Below, one piece after another: positions 10,709 to 24,039 of a DNA stretch of 64,000 nt. The notes below the pieces were generated by a model. It was not told where the DNA came from. It searched no databases and was given only the letters and a program-made list of their open reading frames with translations. The stretch is taken from NCBI RefSeq assembly GCF_024586455.1, contig NC_065919.1, positions 13,556,368-13,620,367 of the forward strand, written 5' to 3'. The translations under genes and the position numbers were made by a program. Within the stretch, counting starts at the first letter, position 1, and each line of letters begins with the position of its first letter. The DNA is from Bactrocera neohumeralis (Eukaryota > Arthropoda > Insecta > Diptera > Tephritidae).

Positions 10709-11265
10709 ATATAAAACCTTTTTTGTTTTTTTCTTCACGGGCACATGAAAATTTTGCTTATTATAGGAGAAAAAAAAAATTCCTGAAAATTTTTGCCCTT
10801 AATTTTGATCTTCTTTTCGATTTTCGACGGTTTTCATATATTGTAAAGAAAAATGAGTGAACAGCTGATTTTAACGAAAACTTTCAAAAAGAAAAAGGAA
10901 AAGCATGAAATTAAATTCCGCCAAAAAAGTTCCTTACAATTATGTCAAAAAAGTTATTTATTTTAGTGTATAAGTGATTTAACTAAAAAAAAATGAAAAA
11001 TGAATTTTTAAATGAAATTTTTGTATTTAAAATTTGATTCAATGGCTTTATATAAATTTTTAATTTATTAAATTTTGTCAAAAATGACTTTTTATCAACT
11101 TTAAATTTTACTAAATTTTTTCAAAATTATTGGAAAACTTGAAAATTGGAAAAGTAGCACTTAAAGTCAAAATTAAGTGCTCAAATTTTCGGGAATTTTT
11201 TTTTCAACATAAAAAACAAAATTTTCATGTGCCCGCGAAGAAATAAAAAAGTTTTAAAGGAAACA
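10709..11265. mobile_element. Foldback / MITE-like element, about 550 bp
   Basis: The ends form long inverted repeats. The left end carries TTCTTCACGGGCACATGAAA, and the right end, read in reverse complement, carries TTCTTCGCGGGCACATGAAA. Similarity continues inward for about 100 bp through the shared features AAAATTCC and TTAATTTTGA. The interior is extremely AT-rich with no coding capacity. It is a non-autonomous DNA element of unknown family. Confidence 0.65.
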
Positions 11266-12219
11266 CCTTGATGTACATATACATATCATGTATATCTATT
11301 AGTAAATATGCTCATTGGCGTGTTTGTATGCATAAATTAAAGGCCAACATATAACAGTAGTACTTCGTTGGGTGCTTTCCCCAAGCAAGTGGTCGTCATA
11401 ATTCACTCATTGCACACTTCAGTGAAATTTCAACACTCTCAGCATATATCAAAGAAATTATTAATTCGCAGAATACAATTGTCGTATATGTGCCAACACA
11501 TATTTACATGTTTCCGAAGAAGTATGTTCCATTTACATGCTTATATTAACATATAATAATAATCACTTCCAGTTAAACAGAAGAAAAAAGCGTTAATTTT
11601 GACTCTCCCGATGCCATAATACCCTTCACAGGTGCATTTTAGAGATCGGGGGCAATTTCTCCTTAGTCTAGAGTTTTCAGAGGAGCCTGGTGCTCTGCAA
11701 CAATTTTTCTTTATTTTTTTATCCAAAAATTCCCCACATCATCACTGAGTCCCAGTTTTATCTCTACTGCCCTGAAAACATCTAACACCCGTTCCAATAA
11801 CTTAAGATTTAATATATAAATTTGAAAATCAAAAATCGTAAACTATAAATTCAATTTAATTTGACTCACATATCCAGGCTTCACTGTCGGCATAAATGCA
11901 GGAAGCACGCAATTTGTGTCTACGTAATTAAAAATGCTGTAAAAATTGAAAATTATTTTTATGGTTTTTCGCAATTACAGCAGCTAACAAAAGCGGCACT
12001 TAAAAAGTGCGATTGAGCATAGAATATAGACAAAGCTTCACAAAATTTTTGACCCTGTTTTATGTATAGAGGCAAAATTTAATGTGGTTGTTGTAAAATA
12101 CAGTAAATCTCAATTTTATTGTTGCGACACTTTCACAAAAATTTCTCTTCGAGGATTGATCTCAACTGTTATACAGTTCTTTACATTAAGCGTACTACTA
12201 AGAACAGCGCTTTTATTTC
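11266..12219. other. Noncoding, nothing recognised
   Basis: AT-rich intronic sequence. Short open frames on both strands show no recognisable domain. Confidence 0.3.
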
Positions 12220-13115
12220 TCGTTTACATAGGTTAGGTTTGTAGTTTAATTTAGGTTGGGTTAGGCTAGGTTATTTTGGTAGGCCAATAAGCCACACATA
12301 GACCAGTTTGGTCCTTTGCGATTCCAGATAGAGTTTACTTGCTAAGATCAAAAGGAGTAGTCATCGCTTAGGATGCTTGAGCTTAACGTGAATTTTAACA
12401 GACTCAGTGTCCTCACTACCGATACCTCCTCCAGTATATAATAACGTGGAAGCCCCAGATGCTTACAGCGTAGTCTTGACAATGTGGGACAAGTGCACAA
12501 GAGATGCTCCATTGTTTCCCTGGTGCCCTATCAAGGCATTCCCTGCAGTCTTCTCGATCTGTCAGTCCCGTTTTGTGGTCCCCACAATCGTCCCGTCGAA
12601 TTTGTTGCGCAGTTTTTAGCGAAGAGGTATATACATACATAAGTGCCAAGTTTAATACCAGTTCAAGAGTCGCCGTTGGAGTTATTCATAAAGCTCCCAT
12701 TATGCATAGCGTAGCGATCTTCGGAACCTTTTCCATTGGCTTCCGGTAAGTGGATTCCCGCACGCCTGTCCACCATACTACTGCACCATAGAGCAGAGTT
12801 GGTCTTACAATAGTTGTGTAGCACCAGTGCATGAGAGAGGCAGGGAGCCCTCAGGTTGTGCCGTATACAAAGCAATGATGGTTTTCTTCACTCTTTCTTC
12901 CACAACAGTTTGCTGTCCAAGACTATCCCAAGGTGCTTTATGCGGTCCTTGAGAGAAAGTTGTGTGCCATTTATAGAAGGAAACCTCCATGAAAGAATTT
13001 TGTATTTTCTTGTGAACATCAGCAGATCTGTTTTCTACGTCTTCTCCGGGTTCAACCTTAGATCCACTTGCGATGGTCATTATACTATACGTACTAATGG
13101 TCTGCTATATTGCTA
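12220..13115 (-). mobile_element. Non-LTR retrotransposon ORF2 fragment (Jockey/R1-like)
   Basis: Minus-strand frames cover the region after the reverse transcriptase core, including VEERVKKTIIALY, followed by degenerate RNase H-side sequence and a C-terminal part. The 3' end, near 12220-12340, has the GGTTAGGTT-type tail and the phrase ATAGACCAGTTTGGTCCTTT. That phrase recurs at about 15530 with one base different, so the two loci are the same family. Stops and frameshifts throughout show it is inactive. Confidence 0.7.
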
Positions 13116-15479
13116 CAAAAACAAAAACTAAAAAATTTAAGTGCTTCACTCTTTTATAGTTTGTTTTACAAACATACGTCTTGTTTAGGGTTTAAATATA
13201 AATTTTTCATCTTTATCTTGTTTGGATTTCGTCAGTGTTCATAAAGCGCTCAAAACTAAAGTTTGTTTAAATATAAATATGTATGACGATACGGCTTTTC
13301 TAAAAATAACTTCAGAAATCAAAATGACAACATCACAGCTAAAAATAGTGAATTCTTTACATATACGCTAGCAAAGAAATATTTTTAATTATTAATATTA
13401 AAGGTAATATAATCAATCTTAATGCAACCCAAAATAAATTAATTAAAATTGAAAAATATTTCATTATTTTTCGAGATAAGTATATTTAAAGAGATAAAGA
13501 TATTAAAATATTGCGAAAGTTGTGCGCGTTTTGCAAGCTGGGGCCCAGAACGAACGCTTCCTGTTGTCTTTTCGAAATATCAATGAAATTAGCATGAATA
13601 TTTCATAAGGGCGACGTTGCCGTAATAAATATAATTCTCACGTTAACAAAGAGTTGCAAAGTGTTTACATACATACAAGAGCAGAAAGAAAAAAAAGCAT
13701 TTGAAAAAAAGTTTAATAAGGCAACAAGCTGAAGCGCAGTGAATTACTTATGTACACAAACATAGAGTTATAAGAGCAAATATATTTATTTAGAATTAGA
13801 TATTTGTATGTCTGCTACGTTTATGGCCAATTTGGCTGCCGCTCGCGTATTTTAAAGAAAAACCATGAATTGTTTGTTTAGAAGAAAGCAAGAGTAAACG
13901 CTTCAGCACAAAAATGTTAGGTGAAAACCATTTATAATAAATAGCTAAGCAATTAAGGTGAACCATAACATAAATAAGTAATGTTTGACGTGTGTACTTG
14001 TACATTTTTCATAGTCAATATATGAATGCGCGCCAAAAGAAGTAAACATTCGATTTTTGTATTTTTTGTTGACAATTTTCGCACTTCTTTCAATTAAATG
14101 AACATAAAATATCGCGGTGCAATCGATCAAAAATCCATAAGTAATCAGTTTGAAAATATTTACAATTACCTAATTTTTTAATTAACCCGTACATACATAA
14201 TAATTAACGCGTGCAGGCATAACTGTTATAACTGGATTTCAATTGCGTGGATGTCACTCATGTTGACAGCAATCGATCACTCTCAATTAGTCATTTAAAT
14301 ATATGTGCTTTTTTGACTTTGTAAATTAAGAAAATGCGAAATTCGATTTTGAAATGTGGCCTGCGAAATTTAATAAATAAAATATAATAGGTTTTTATGT
14401 AAAGCGCTCTTTGGCCTTTTAACACCACAGCGCAGAATGTTATTGTTTGATAACCTGTAATGCTAATTAACATTCTGTGATTTACGGCGTCTGTTAGTTG
14501 CTTGTATGATAACAGTGCACTGAACAGCTGAAACTCTTGTTGGTTGAGTAAGGCATGAGTTCAGTATTGCATGCCAATTTTAATCTTTATTTGTTGTTTT
14601 ATTTCTTGCTATCAAATATAATATATATTTTCTTAAAAAAAATTGTAAAATTCTCTGCAGACACGTAATATCCGTAAATATGAGTGTATTTAAAAATAAG
14701 TTCGAGATTTGTTGGAGCTTAGCTTCGAAAGCTGTGTTTTCATCATTTGCAAGTACGCTGGTACAATTTTAAGTAAACATAAATAAATATGTGAAGAAAA
14801 ATATATGCATTTACTCATATTAGCCGACATCAAATAGCACAATTAGAAAATTTAAACAGAAAAAAAAAAATAAAAAAACGAAAAGACTTGTTAAATGAAA
14901 ATAGAACACGACTGTTGACACAAAAATATGTATATAAATACAAAGAAATATTTCAATATGGATTCATAGAATGAATACATATGTTATACATTCGCCTAAT
15001 GCTCTTTCTATATTATATAAATTTTTTAGACTATATGCGATTTAGTAGACTAGACGTTTGTACAGAAATGCCAGACAGAAGACCATTTCCGAAGAAATTC
15101 GGGCTATTTGTCGAAAAAGTTGATCTTTGTTCGGAAAAGTTCACCTAAAAGAAATAGATTATATGTTAGTATGAATGGCTATATTAGACTGCTCGTATTC
15201 GATAAATATTTTTGATTGCGATGGTATTCTCTTCTTTATAGATTTAAGAAATATTTTTGTAAATTACACAACTTTTCAGTAATATGATTTCACCACATGG
15301 CTGTTGTTAGTAAGCATGACTTCTATCAAAGAAAACATTTCAGTTCTGAAATAAGTTAACAACATTGTCGTCTATATTTTATTCTAAATTGAGTCTCAAT
15401 TAGTGCTACCGCAGTAAAATTAAGTGTTAATTTTGTGCTCATCAGTCTTTCATATTTCAAATTTTAACGATTTTCCGAA
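13116..15479. other. Noncoding, nothing recognised
   Basis: AT-rich intronic sequence of more than 2 kb without an ORF above background, recognisable repeat or RNA gene. Confidence 0.3.
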
Positions 15480-15970
15480 AATATAAGGTTATGATAGGTT
15501 AGGTTAAACTGATAGGCCAATAAGCTACGCATAGACCAGTTTTGGTCCTTTGCGTTACCAGAAGTAGTTCATTTCGTAGGTCCAAGAGAAGTAGTCATTC
15601 TTTAGGATGCTTGTGTTTTATGGGTATTTTAACAGACTCTACGGCCTCACTGTCGATACCTTCTCCAATGTATCATACAGTGGGGACCCCAGATGATTAC
15701 AACGTAGTCTTGCAAATGCTGGACAAGTGCACAAGAGATGTTCCATTGTTTCCCTGTTGCCCTTAGTCCCTGCTCTAAACATTTCCTGCTGTCTTCTCAA
15801 ACTGTCAGCACCATTCTGCGGGCATGTGTCCCCCAGACAGTGAGCAGTTAGTATTCCGATCATGTTCCTACAGTCTCTTCCATCGAGTGTCAATAGCAAT
15901 TTTGTGTACTTTCAATCTACCGTTTTGCACATAACTTTTGCAATCTTGGACTCAGGTAGCTCGTTCCATC
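15480..15970 (-). mobile_element. Non-LTR retrotransposon ORF2 3' end, same family as 12220-13115
   Basis: The minus strand has an 86-codon open frame (15639-15899) reading GRDCRNMIGILTAHCLGDTC and later RETMEHLLCTCPAFARLRC. This is the Cys/His-rich C-terminus (ET..HLL..CP) typical of Jockey/R1-type ORF2 proteins. It ends in the same 3' tail as the neighbouring copy, with a GGTTAGGTT motif. Only the last part of the element remains. Confidence 0.75.
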
Positions 15971-17357
15971 GTGTTTTGATTTTTTTTACCATACAACACA
16001 TTATAATTGAAATTCATCAGCTAATTGATATTTTATCCATAATCACAACCAAATTTATAGCCTGGACAACATCCCGCTTTACTGTTTCAACACGAAATGT
16101 TTTCAATTAAGAATGAATGTAGTAAATTAAGATTTTTTGTAAGGATGGCAAATCGATCTAAATTGGCGCTTTAATCGAGGTGAGGCCGGTTAGTTGAACA
16201 ATGAACTTCAGGCGCGAAGGCTATTAGATAAATCAATTTTTTCGTAGAAAATACTTGAAAATATAAGGTATAAATCAAATTTTAAAAAGCAAGTACTTAA
16301 GCTGCATAATTTTTCGTAATTTATCAGTTTAATTAAATGTATTTAGATATCAATCTCTAAATACATATGTCTATATATACATACATATGTATGCACTCGC
16401 AACGCGATTATTTTTGAGGCATAAGACGCAGTCGTGTGATTTTTTCGTGATATTCCCATACTCTTGTATACATATTTACATTTAAAAATACAAAGTATTT
16501 CATGTGACTTCTATTCACGAGTACCTACTTACGACACAACCGAGATAATGCCAAATGTGAAGGGTGCCTGCGGCTTTAATTTCAAGTAAATACTCGTTTT
16601 ATTGCGGTAATAAACTCGTAAAATTGACAGAGATTTACGTGTCAATGGAAATTTACAAACGCGAGATAATATTGAAATGAAAAATTGATAAGTATGCGAA
16701 ATTTTGCAAATATAAATTGAATTATAATCAGCATAAAGTTACGCATATATGGATATATGTACTTTATATATTTTATACATATCAACAAACAAATTTTACT
16801 ATTAATAAAGTTTCATTTTCACTTTTGTGAGTAATACGAGTATTAACGGCGCTGGCTGCTTTTAAAAATAGCAACAATAGTCAGTGCTATTAAATAATAT
16901 TTTAAGCTATAGACAAATGTACATACATATGTACTAGAAGGAAAGCCTGTCTAAATCATAGTGCAAATAAGGCATAGTAAATTATTCAACATAAATAAAA
17001 ATTCGTCATAATAGCATTAAGGAGTATAGCCATAGCTTATTGCCAAGAAGCGGCACTAAAGTTCTGACGCATACAACACTGACAGTTTTGGGCCAGTTTT
17101 CATAAGTTTTATGATTACTTAGGAGCTTTTAAAGTGACTAACGTTATTACCTAAAAACTTTACAAATGGTGATTGCGACAGTTTGGTTCCAACAAATTTT
17201 TTGGAGTGCGTTTGACAGCAAAATATATTGCATGGTGACGTCATGAACGATTGCAAGAAAAGTCTTTGTTGACAATTGCTAAGAAAGCTTGAGAGTTATA
17301 CTATTTTAACCCACCTTGGCATCTATGGCTAAGTCCGTTAACCCACAAACAAGCATA
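15971..17357. other. Noncoding, nothing recognised
   Basis: AT-rich intronic sequence with TACATATG microsatellite patches near 16370-16390. No gene recognised. Confidence 0.3.
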
Positions 17358-17508
17358 ATATTGGGTAGTCGAAATAGTTTTTTCGTATTTCTAATCAAAC
17401 TTCAACTAATTTTTTTTTTATATTTGCAAAAAAACGATATTATATATACGATATACGAAAATTTATATTTAACAAAAAACGAAAAGACTTTTTCGACTAC
17501 CTAATATA
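17358..17508. mobile_element. MITE, second copy of the GGGTAGTCGAAAAAG family
   Basis: The left end ATATTGGGTAGTCGAAATAG and the right end, the reverse complement of the same motif ending CTAATATA, flank an AT-rich core of about 90 bp. It is longer and more diverged than the copy at 1868-1967. TA at each boundary fits a Tc1/mariner relative. Confidence 0.6.
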
Positions 17509-18479
17509 ATTGATGACGTCAATCCAATATGATACTATTAGAAAGAAAGACATTATTCATATATATACTATATCTTTTATTGTTGCCCAATTTTAATTGC
17601 CGCCACACCGCTGACACATGTTCGATTTGAACTTACTAGTGACGTCCCGAAAGTGTTATCAATACGAGTTGGTTTAGCTATTACCGGCACAATAAATATA
17701 AATAACGCCTGCATATACCCACTGTGTTAAGAAGTTCTTATCAATATGCCTTTGTCGGACTACTTATTAAGTCGCATTGCGAAATATATATATTTTAGTA
17801 CTAATCAATATGTGATTAATACCTGTCTGTGTGCAAATATATACCTTGCATTGTGTGAGTTTAATATTATTAACAATTTTTGTTTGGTATTTGTTTGACG
17901 GAAATTAAAGATTCGCGAAATAGAAATACTCCCCAAGCCCGATAGACTACTTTTATCATTATGGCACATAGTTAGTGATTAGGCAACCTCGCCACCTTTG
18001 ATTAGGCGAATTTCAAAACAAAGTTAGGGCTTATGAAATTGATAGACGCCAACTTGTTTTTGTTGTGCTGTATTAAAAGCAGTTGGAAACAAAATTATTT
18101 AGTATACAAATTTCTAGAGAAACATCGTAATACTGATTTTTACATATTGACTGTTATTGTTGTAATTAGCTTGGTAGAACTACAAAGTACATATTATATA
18201 TTATTTTTATCAGCTGGAGTGACAGCAAAATAGTAATAACGCCGGTTATATAGAATATGTAGTTTGGAAAACACTTCAGTGATTCACCTCAAATGTCAAA
18301 TGTATGAAAGGTTTATTATTTACCTTAGTTGTTTGTTCGATTCGTCACGCTGCAAGGTTTTTAAGCTTTGGGAGATGTTGAATAGGTGGTTGACTAGTGG
18401 CCTTTTATATTTCGGGTTTAGAGCACAAAAGCAAATCTCCGCAAAACTAATTCTTCAATCAAATCAAACTTCTTCAATC
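17509..18479. other. Noncoding, nothing recognised
   Basis: AT-rich intronic sequence with no recognisable gene or repeat. Confidence 0.3.
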
Positions 18480-19255
18480 TACTGTTGGAGAAAATAATTC
18501 GAGTTGTAGAACTAAATAGAGAAGATGCCATCTTCTATCAGAGTGGCATACGCCGATGATATTGATATCATGCGCCTCAACAACCGCGCCATTCGTTCTA
18601 CTTTCTTCAGAATGGATAGGGAAGCGAAGACAATGGTCTGGTAGCGAACGAGGGCAGGACGAAATATCATCAAACAGTCGTCGTACTTGCAACTTGGCTC
18701 CCACGTCATTGTTGACGCAGCTAAAGATAATCTCGTCTATCTTGGAACCAGTACTAAGAATAACAACAATGTCAGCCTCGAATTTCAACGCAGAATAACT
18801 CTTGTCAACAAGAGTTACTTCGGACTGAACGGCAATTGAGATGTAAAGTCCTCTATCGATGAACAAAGACCAAACTCTAGAAGTCACTCAAAATCCCCGC
18901 CCTGCTATATGGTGCAACATCTGATGAGTCGACGTTACGAGCTTTCGAGAGAAAGGTTCTGAGGAAGATGTTTGGTCTTTTGCGTATTGGCCACGGCTAA
19001 TACCGTATTCGATGTCGTCCGAATGATCGAAAACCGTCCAGCTCTGAAAGTATTCGACGCAGTACCCGCCGGGGGAAGTAGAGAAAAAGGAAGGCCTCCA
19101 CTCTGTTGGAAAAATCAGGTGGGGAAGGACCTGGCTTCGCTTGGTATCTCCAATTGGCGCCAAGAAGCGAAAAGGAAAAACGACTGGCGCGCTGTTGTAT
19201 ACTCGGAAATAACCGCGTAAGTGGTCTCTACACTATTAAAGAAGAAGAACAACAA
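18480..19255 (+). mobile_element. RTE-like non-LTR retrotransposon, reverse transcriptase 3' half
   Basis: The + strand translation keeps the reverse transcriptase catalytic box (VAYADDIDIM, near 18545-18575). It continues in shifting frames through NLVYLGTSTKNNNNVSLE and a C-terminal part with GGSREKGRPPLCWKNQVG...SNWRQEAKRKNDWRAVVYS, the usual end of RTE/BovB-type proteins. At least three frameshifts and several stops make it a pseudogene. Its 3' tail ends in AAAGAAGAAGAAC, and isolated tails of the same family lie at 8941-9000 and 40718-40760. Confidence 0.75.
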
Positions 19256-19519
19256 CAAAAGCATAGAATAACCACCAAAAATGATTTTTCCAAATATTGT
19301 CCATTAAGATCTATACACTTTTGCATGCGTTTGAACCAATTGTCGAAGCAGTTTTGCCATATTTATTGAGGTATCTTCAAAACATGCTTTCTGAACGCAT
19401 CAACGGCCTCTACAGGTATCTTAGTTTATTTTTTAGGTATGGGAGTAAAAAGAGTGCTCAAAATGCAGTTGTTTCAGTCGATGTGTGAGCGCTTGCATTA
19501 TCTTGGTGAAGAGTGATCC

Positions 19520-19760
19520 GTTTTGGCGATAGAAATCATAAGTCTTGAAACTAAAGATATACTATTATGCTTTTTGTCGGGGAAGAAACAGTTTCAGGAA
19601 CAAAGAAAAAATCGTAACACAAAAGCGCAAGTGACAAAGGACCTGTTAGCGCAGAGTTGCAACACAAGTGCTGCTAATTTGTTTGAACAACTGGTATAGT
19701 GTGTTCGATTCACCACACTCCAAAACTTGGTGAATCGGCCGAGATGAATATTTCAAGTTA
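19520..19760 (+). repeat. Unclassified dispersed repeat, copy 1
   Basis: Shares ordered phrases with 24040-24250: AGAAATCATAA, ATATGCTTTTT, GTGACAAAGGACC (GTCAAAGGACC in the other copy), AACTGGTATAGTGTGTTC and TTGGTGAATCG. The copies are in direct orientation about 4.5 kb apart. No coding capacity or terminal repeats were recognised. Confidence 0.6.
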
Positions 19761-21639
19761 CTGTAAACAACACAAATAGCGCGCATATGCCAAAACGTTC
19801 TGCCTATGTATAGCAAAGAAAATGTCAAACTTTACGACCTTTCCATGATGAAATGGCAAACCTTATTGAAGAGAAATGTCAAAAGAGCGTGAAAAAATCT
19901 GTCTCTATCGGTCTACTTTTGTAGTGCCCTATTGAAAAACTCTATAATACTCAAACGTTCTGACAATTCATACACTTTACAAGCCAGTAAATAAAACATT
20001 AAAAAAATGCCGTAATCTTTAAAATTGTAAGCCCCTGTATTTGTTTACGAAATTGTTATCTTTGCTTTTAAAAATTTCTGTTTTACATTGTTGAAGTGAG
20101 TGGCTTATCGCATTGCATTCGCTCTCCTTTTATTTCCGTCTATTAATTTTGATTGATGTTTCGCTTTTTGTGTAGCCTCTGTGTTTTTTGTGATCTCTCT
20201 TCGCTCTTTTTTATTTATTTTTTATTTTAAACCCAAGGAAAACACTGGCCGCCCAATTTGGCAAGCATCAACTGCTTTGTAGACTTGAGGTCTGTGCCTG
20301 ATTGATGTCTTGTTTTTTGTTTTATTTTTATTTTTTCTTATGAAATTGCTTTATTTGCTGCACATGTTTAATTTTCCGGCTTTTAATTTCCCTTTTTTGT
20401 TTTTCTGGGTTTAGGAAAGCCACGCCATACTTAAAAGGCTATCACAATGAGCGCAAATATTTTTTAAAGAAAAAATGTGAGTGATAAGTGTGAAATCGCT
20501 AAAAAAGTTGAAAATTTTGGGTGTAGAAAATGTACAATTGTTAATTGACTTAATTAAGCGGTTGTCTGAAAGCCGGCGCTAATACTCAATTAAGCTAATT
20601 GCATGACAATTTGTTAAAAATCAGCGAATCCCAGCGCATGACAGCGCGAACTTCTTATAAACAACATACAAAAAAAAAAAAAATAAAAAAAAAACTCACA
20701 CTGCTTCATTGTTTGTTATTGTTGTTATTATTATTTTTAGCCTGCGCCAATAAATTTAAACGTGCTACAGCATAAACGTTTTATTTTCGCATTATCAATG
20801 CCATAAAAATCTGAAGTAGTTAATAATAGCTTAAGTACATATGGATACATTTGTATATGAAATCTTATAGAGTCATTTACTAGCTCACGCGCCTCTATGC
20901 GCTAGACAAATGTTGACCCAAGCGTTTCCATAACTAAGCTAGCACATAATTTATGCCTTAGACACGAGGTTGCAATATATAAGCTGGTATAATGTTGCTT
21001 AAAGGCGGTGACAGGCAGTGCAAATATTAATTTTGCTGAGATTATACTAGATTACCTTCATCTTGTGACAATTGAAATTTTTTTGCTGCTTAGATATTTT
21101 AGGTGCTTGAGGTTTTGGTAAACTTTGAAGTCCTTTTGAGGTGTAAAATAAGTTTCCTCGGGTAAAAAACAGCTATTATTCAACAATTTTTTTTCTCATA
21201 TAAAAAATTAAATATTTTATTAGAATTTTTTATTGCTATAAATAAACACTGTTAAAAAATATTCTGAAATTTTTGGATAAAAAATATTTTAAACTCGGCC
21301 ATTGCCACGCCATTTCCGGTGACCCCTCGGGAAAAAGATGCGCCCGCTTTTTGCAGGATACCTTCTTACAGGATCATATAAAGTAAAAAACTACGTGTTT
21401 TATTTAAAACCTTAACTTGAACGAAGAAAAAAGATACTCAAAACTGGATTTTTGGCAGATTTAAAAAAAAAATGAAAATTTCAGTGAAAATTTTGCAACA
21501 CATTTTTTTTGTTTTTCAAGAATTGTATCACAAAGACTTGTGTAAAATTTTATGAAGAACGCTTGAATAGTTCCCGAGAAATCTGGGCAACCGACTTAAA
21601 AAACACAGTTTAGGAGAAACGCATTTAAAAATGACGCAC
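19761..21639. other. Noncoding, nothing recognised
   Basis: AT-rich intronic DNA including T-rich stretches at 20190-20400 and poly-A runs at about 20670-20695. No gene recognised. Confidence 0.3.
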
Positions 21640-22372
21640 TTAGCCTAGCCAGCCTCGAGCGCACAAGTTCTCAAGTATGTATCTCCGAAGCTATTACTCG
21701 GATCATCTTGAAAGCAACTTGAAGAGAATCAAGAGCTGTAATTTCATCCAGAAAAAATAACGGCTTGGTGTGGTTTGTGAACCGGTAGAATCATCCATCC
21801 ATATTACTTTAAAATTGATGCCGGTAAGAACGTAGCCGTCAATGGCGACCGTTATCGCGTCATGACAGCCGACTATTTGATGTCTGAAATTGAAGCTCGT
21901 AATCTCAGCGACAATTGGCTTCAACAAGACGGCGCCACTTCCCACACATCGCATCAATCAACGGATGAATTGAGAGAACACTTCGATGAGCAGATAATTT
22001 CACGTGTTGGACCGGTCGATTAGCCACCAAGAGCGTTTAATATCACAGCGTTAGTCTTTTTCCTGTGTGGATATGTAAAGTCTTAAGTCTATGCGGACAA
22101 TTCCGCTTCGATTCAGGCCTTGGAGCAAAACATAACGCGTGTCTTTCGCCAGTTACCAGTCGAAATGCTCGAACGAGTCATCGATAATTGGACTCAACGG
22201 TTTGCTCATCTGAGACGTAGCCGCGGCCAACATTTGAAAAAAAAACCTCAAAAAATATGTGCAAAAGAATGTTCTTTCGAGTGATAATAAACATTCTCAA
22301 TTAAATTTGAAGTTACTGTGTATTTTCTTTAAAAGAGTAGGGAACCTCGAAATGGATCACCCTCTGTATACG
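21640..22372 (+). mobile_element. Tc1/mariner-like transposase, catalytic part with right terminus
   Basis: The + strand translation reads GDRYRVMTADYLMSEIEARN, then WLQQDGATSHTSHQS, which carries the second catalytic aspartate, then EQIISRVGPVD and VYADNSASIQALEQNITRVF, ending LRRSRGQHLKK. In-frame stops and a frameshift inactivate it. The 3' end carries a terminal motif (ATGGATCACCCTCTGTATA) that is the inverted form of the GGGTGATCCA end of the copy at 46591. The 5' part is missing. Confidence 0.8.
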
Positions 22373-23045
22373 CACTTATTATCATGTGTGTTTAAAAATT
22401 GACTTCTTTTTCGCAATTTCGTACCGCCTGTGCAAACATTAACCTTTTGACTGACGCAAGCTTTGTGCTTTCAACAATTCATTGGAGGCAATAAATACAA
22501 ATATTGTATATTCGAGGCACAAGTGTTTCAGTTTTGCCTTTAGAATTTGTGCGCTGATCGAATTGTGTACACACAAATCAATATTTACATAATGTATGAA
22601 TATGAAATTTAAAAATAGTCGATGTTAATAAGAATTACGTGTCCCAAAATAAGAAGCTGAAGAACGTGACTACGTTTTCTGTGGTTGCATAGGCCGCGTG
22701 GTGTAAATGAGTAGAGTACAGCTCACGATTTTGTGAGTGAGGAGGACACACCTTTAACTTCATGATGTTCTCAGTTATAACTGTTGTCTTTGATAAGCGA
22801 GCAGGGCGCAAACAAAGCGAGCAGAGAAATGGCGAATCGAAGAGAGCCTACTTACATTTACTTCCAAAAATCATCGCTTTGCGCCATCTTCACGCTGGTT
22901 TTTCTTCGCCTTTCAAGTATAACATTTCTTTGTAGCTATATTAAAGTATTGCATTTCTTATGCGATCCTTGGCAGGTTATTGTACGTAGGTTGCTATGTA
23001 TACATATTTCTGACCTAATAATGTAAATAGGCATATTTATCAACG
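22373..23045. other. Noncoding, nothing recognised
   Basis: Intronic sequence without a recognisable feature. It ends at a T-rich tract at 23050-23095. Confidence 0.3.
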
Positions 23046-23099
23046 AAAATGTTTTTTTTTTTTTTTTTTTTGGTTTTTTTTTATTTTTTTTTTTGTTTG

Positions 23100-23640
23100 T
23101 CGATTGCTGTTTTGTTTCGGGCTCATACGCATAGATTCATGATTCGTCACCTGTGACGATCTTAAAAACGTCTTTTGAAGCACCGCGATTGTATTTTTTC
23201 AGCATTTCCTTACACCAATCCACACGAGCCTGTTTTTGAGCGATTGTCAAATTGTGCGGGATCCAACGAGAACAAACCTTTTTTACGGCCAGATGTTCAT
23301 GCAATATCGAAAGTATGCTGGTGGGAGAAATGCACAGGCATGCCTCTATCTTAAGGTATGTTACATTACGGTCTTGCATTATCAGTTCACCTGCGGCATC
23401 GATGTTTTATGGCACAACGGCTGTTTTTGGACGACCTTCACGGAATTCGTCTTTGAGCGAGCGTCGGCCACGATTGAATTCGTTGTACCAGTTTTTCACA
23501 GTGCTATAGGATGGTGCTTCATAGCCATACAAAGATTTTAGTTCATCGATGCACTCTTGTCGTGACAATCCACGTCGAAAGTTGTGAAAAATGATCGCAC
23601 GAAAATGTTCACGAGTTAATTCCATTTTTTGGCCGAGATG
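23100..23640 (-). mobile_element. mariner transposase, 5' half, little decayed
   Basis: Starting at an ATG at 23625 on the minus strand, the frame reads the mariner helix-turn-helix domain (MELTREHFRAIIFHNFRRGL, then STVKNWYNEFNRGRRSLKDE and REGRPKTAVVP). After one frame break near 23400 it continues as MQDRNVTYLKIEACL...ILHEHLAVKKVCSRWIPHNL to the first catalytic region (VTGDES, near 23140). The rest of the catalytic domain is replaced by the T-rich tract at 23050-23095. The good preservation suggests a fairly recent insertion that was then truncated. Confidence 0.85.
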
Positions 23641-24039
23641 AATTTTTTAATTCCCTGTAAATAAAACAATTCACGATTAAATGACAAAAAAATGGACCTT
23701 ATGTGGTTCTAACAAGCCATCTGGCAGTTGCTAGTAACTTTGGTCTTTGGTCTTATACATATGGTGAGTTCAAGTGCACTCAAAAAGTATGCCACATGTA
23801 CAAGCATTACACTATACAACACAATTTTTGTTTTCACAATCTACTAAAGCACAGGAATCAGTTTTTAGACTCTTTTAATGCTATTATAACCCATATATTA
23901 ACTGATACTATACCAGTTATGTTTTAGACATTTTGACTAATTTTGCCATTATGTATAGTTGAAATGACAAATTCCTTTAAAAAGTGAAAATAAAAACAAC
24001 TTGTTTATTGGTTTTGAAAACTTAAGACTTAGAATAAAT
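23641..24039. other. mariner leader and noncoding flank
   Basis: The first bases probably include the untranslated leader of the mariner copy. No clear terminal inverted repeat was identified. The remainder is AT-rich with no recognised feature. Confidence 0.3.

Noticed and set aside
12504..13131. Two + strand frames of 81 and 91 codons
   Set aside because: Antisense of a minus-strand non-LTR retrotransposon fragment.
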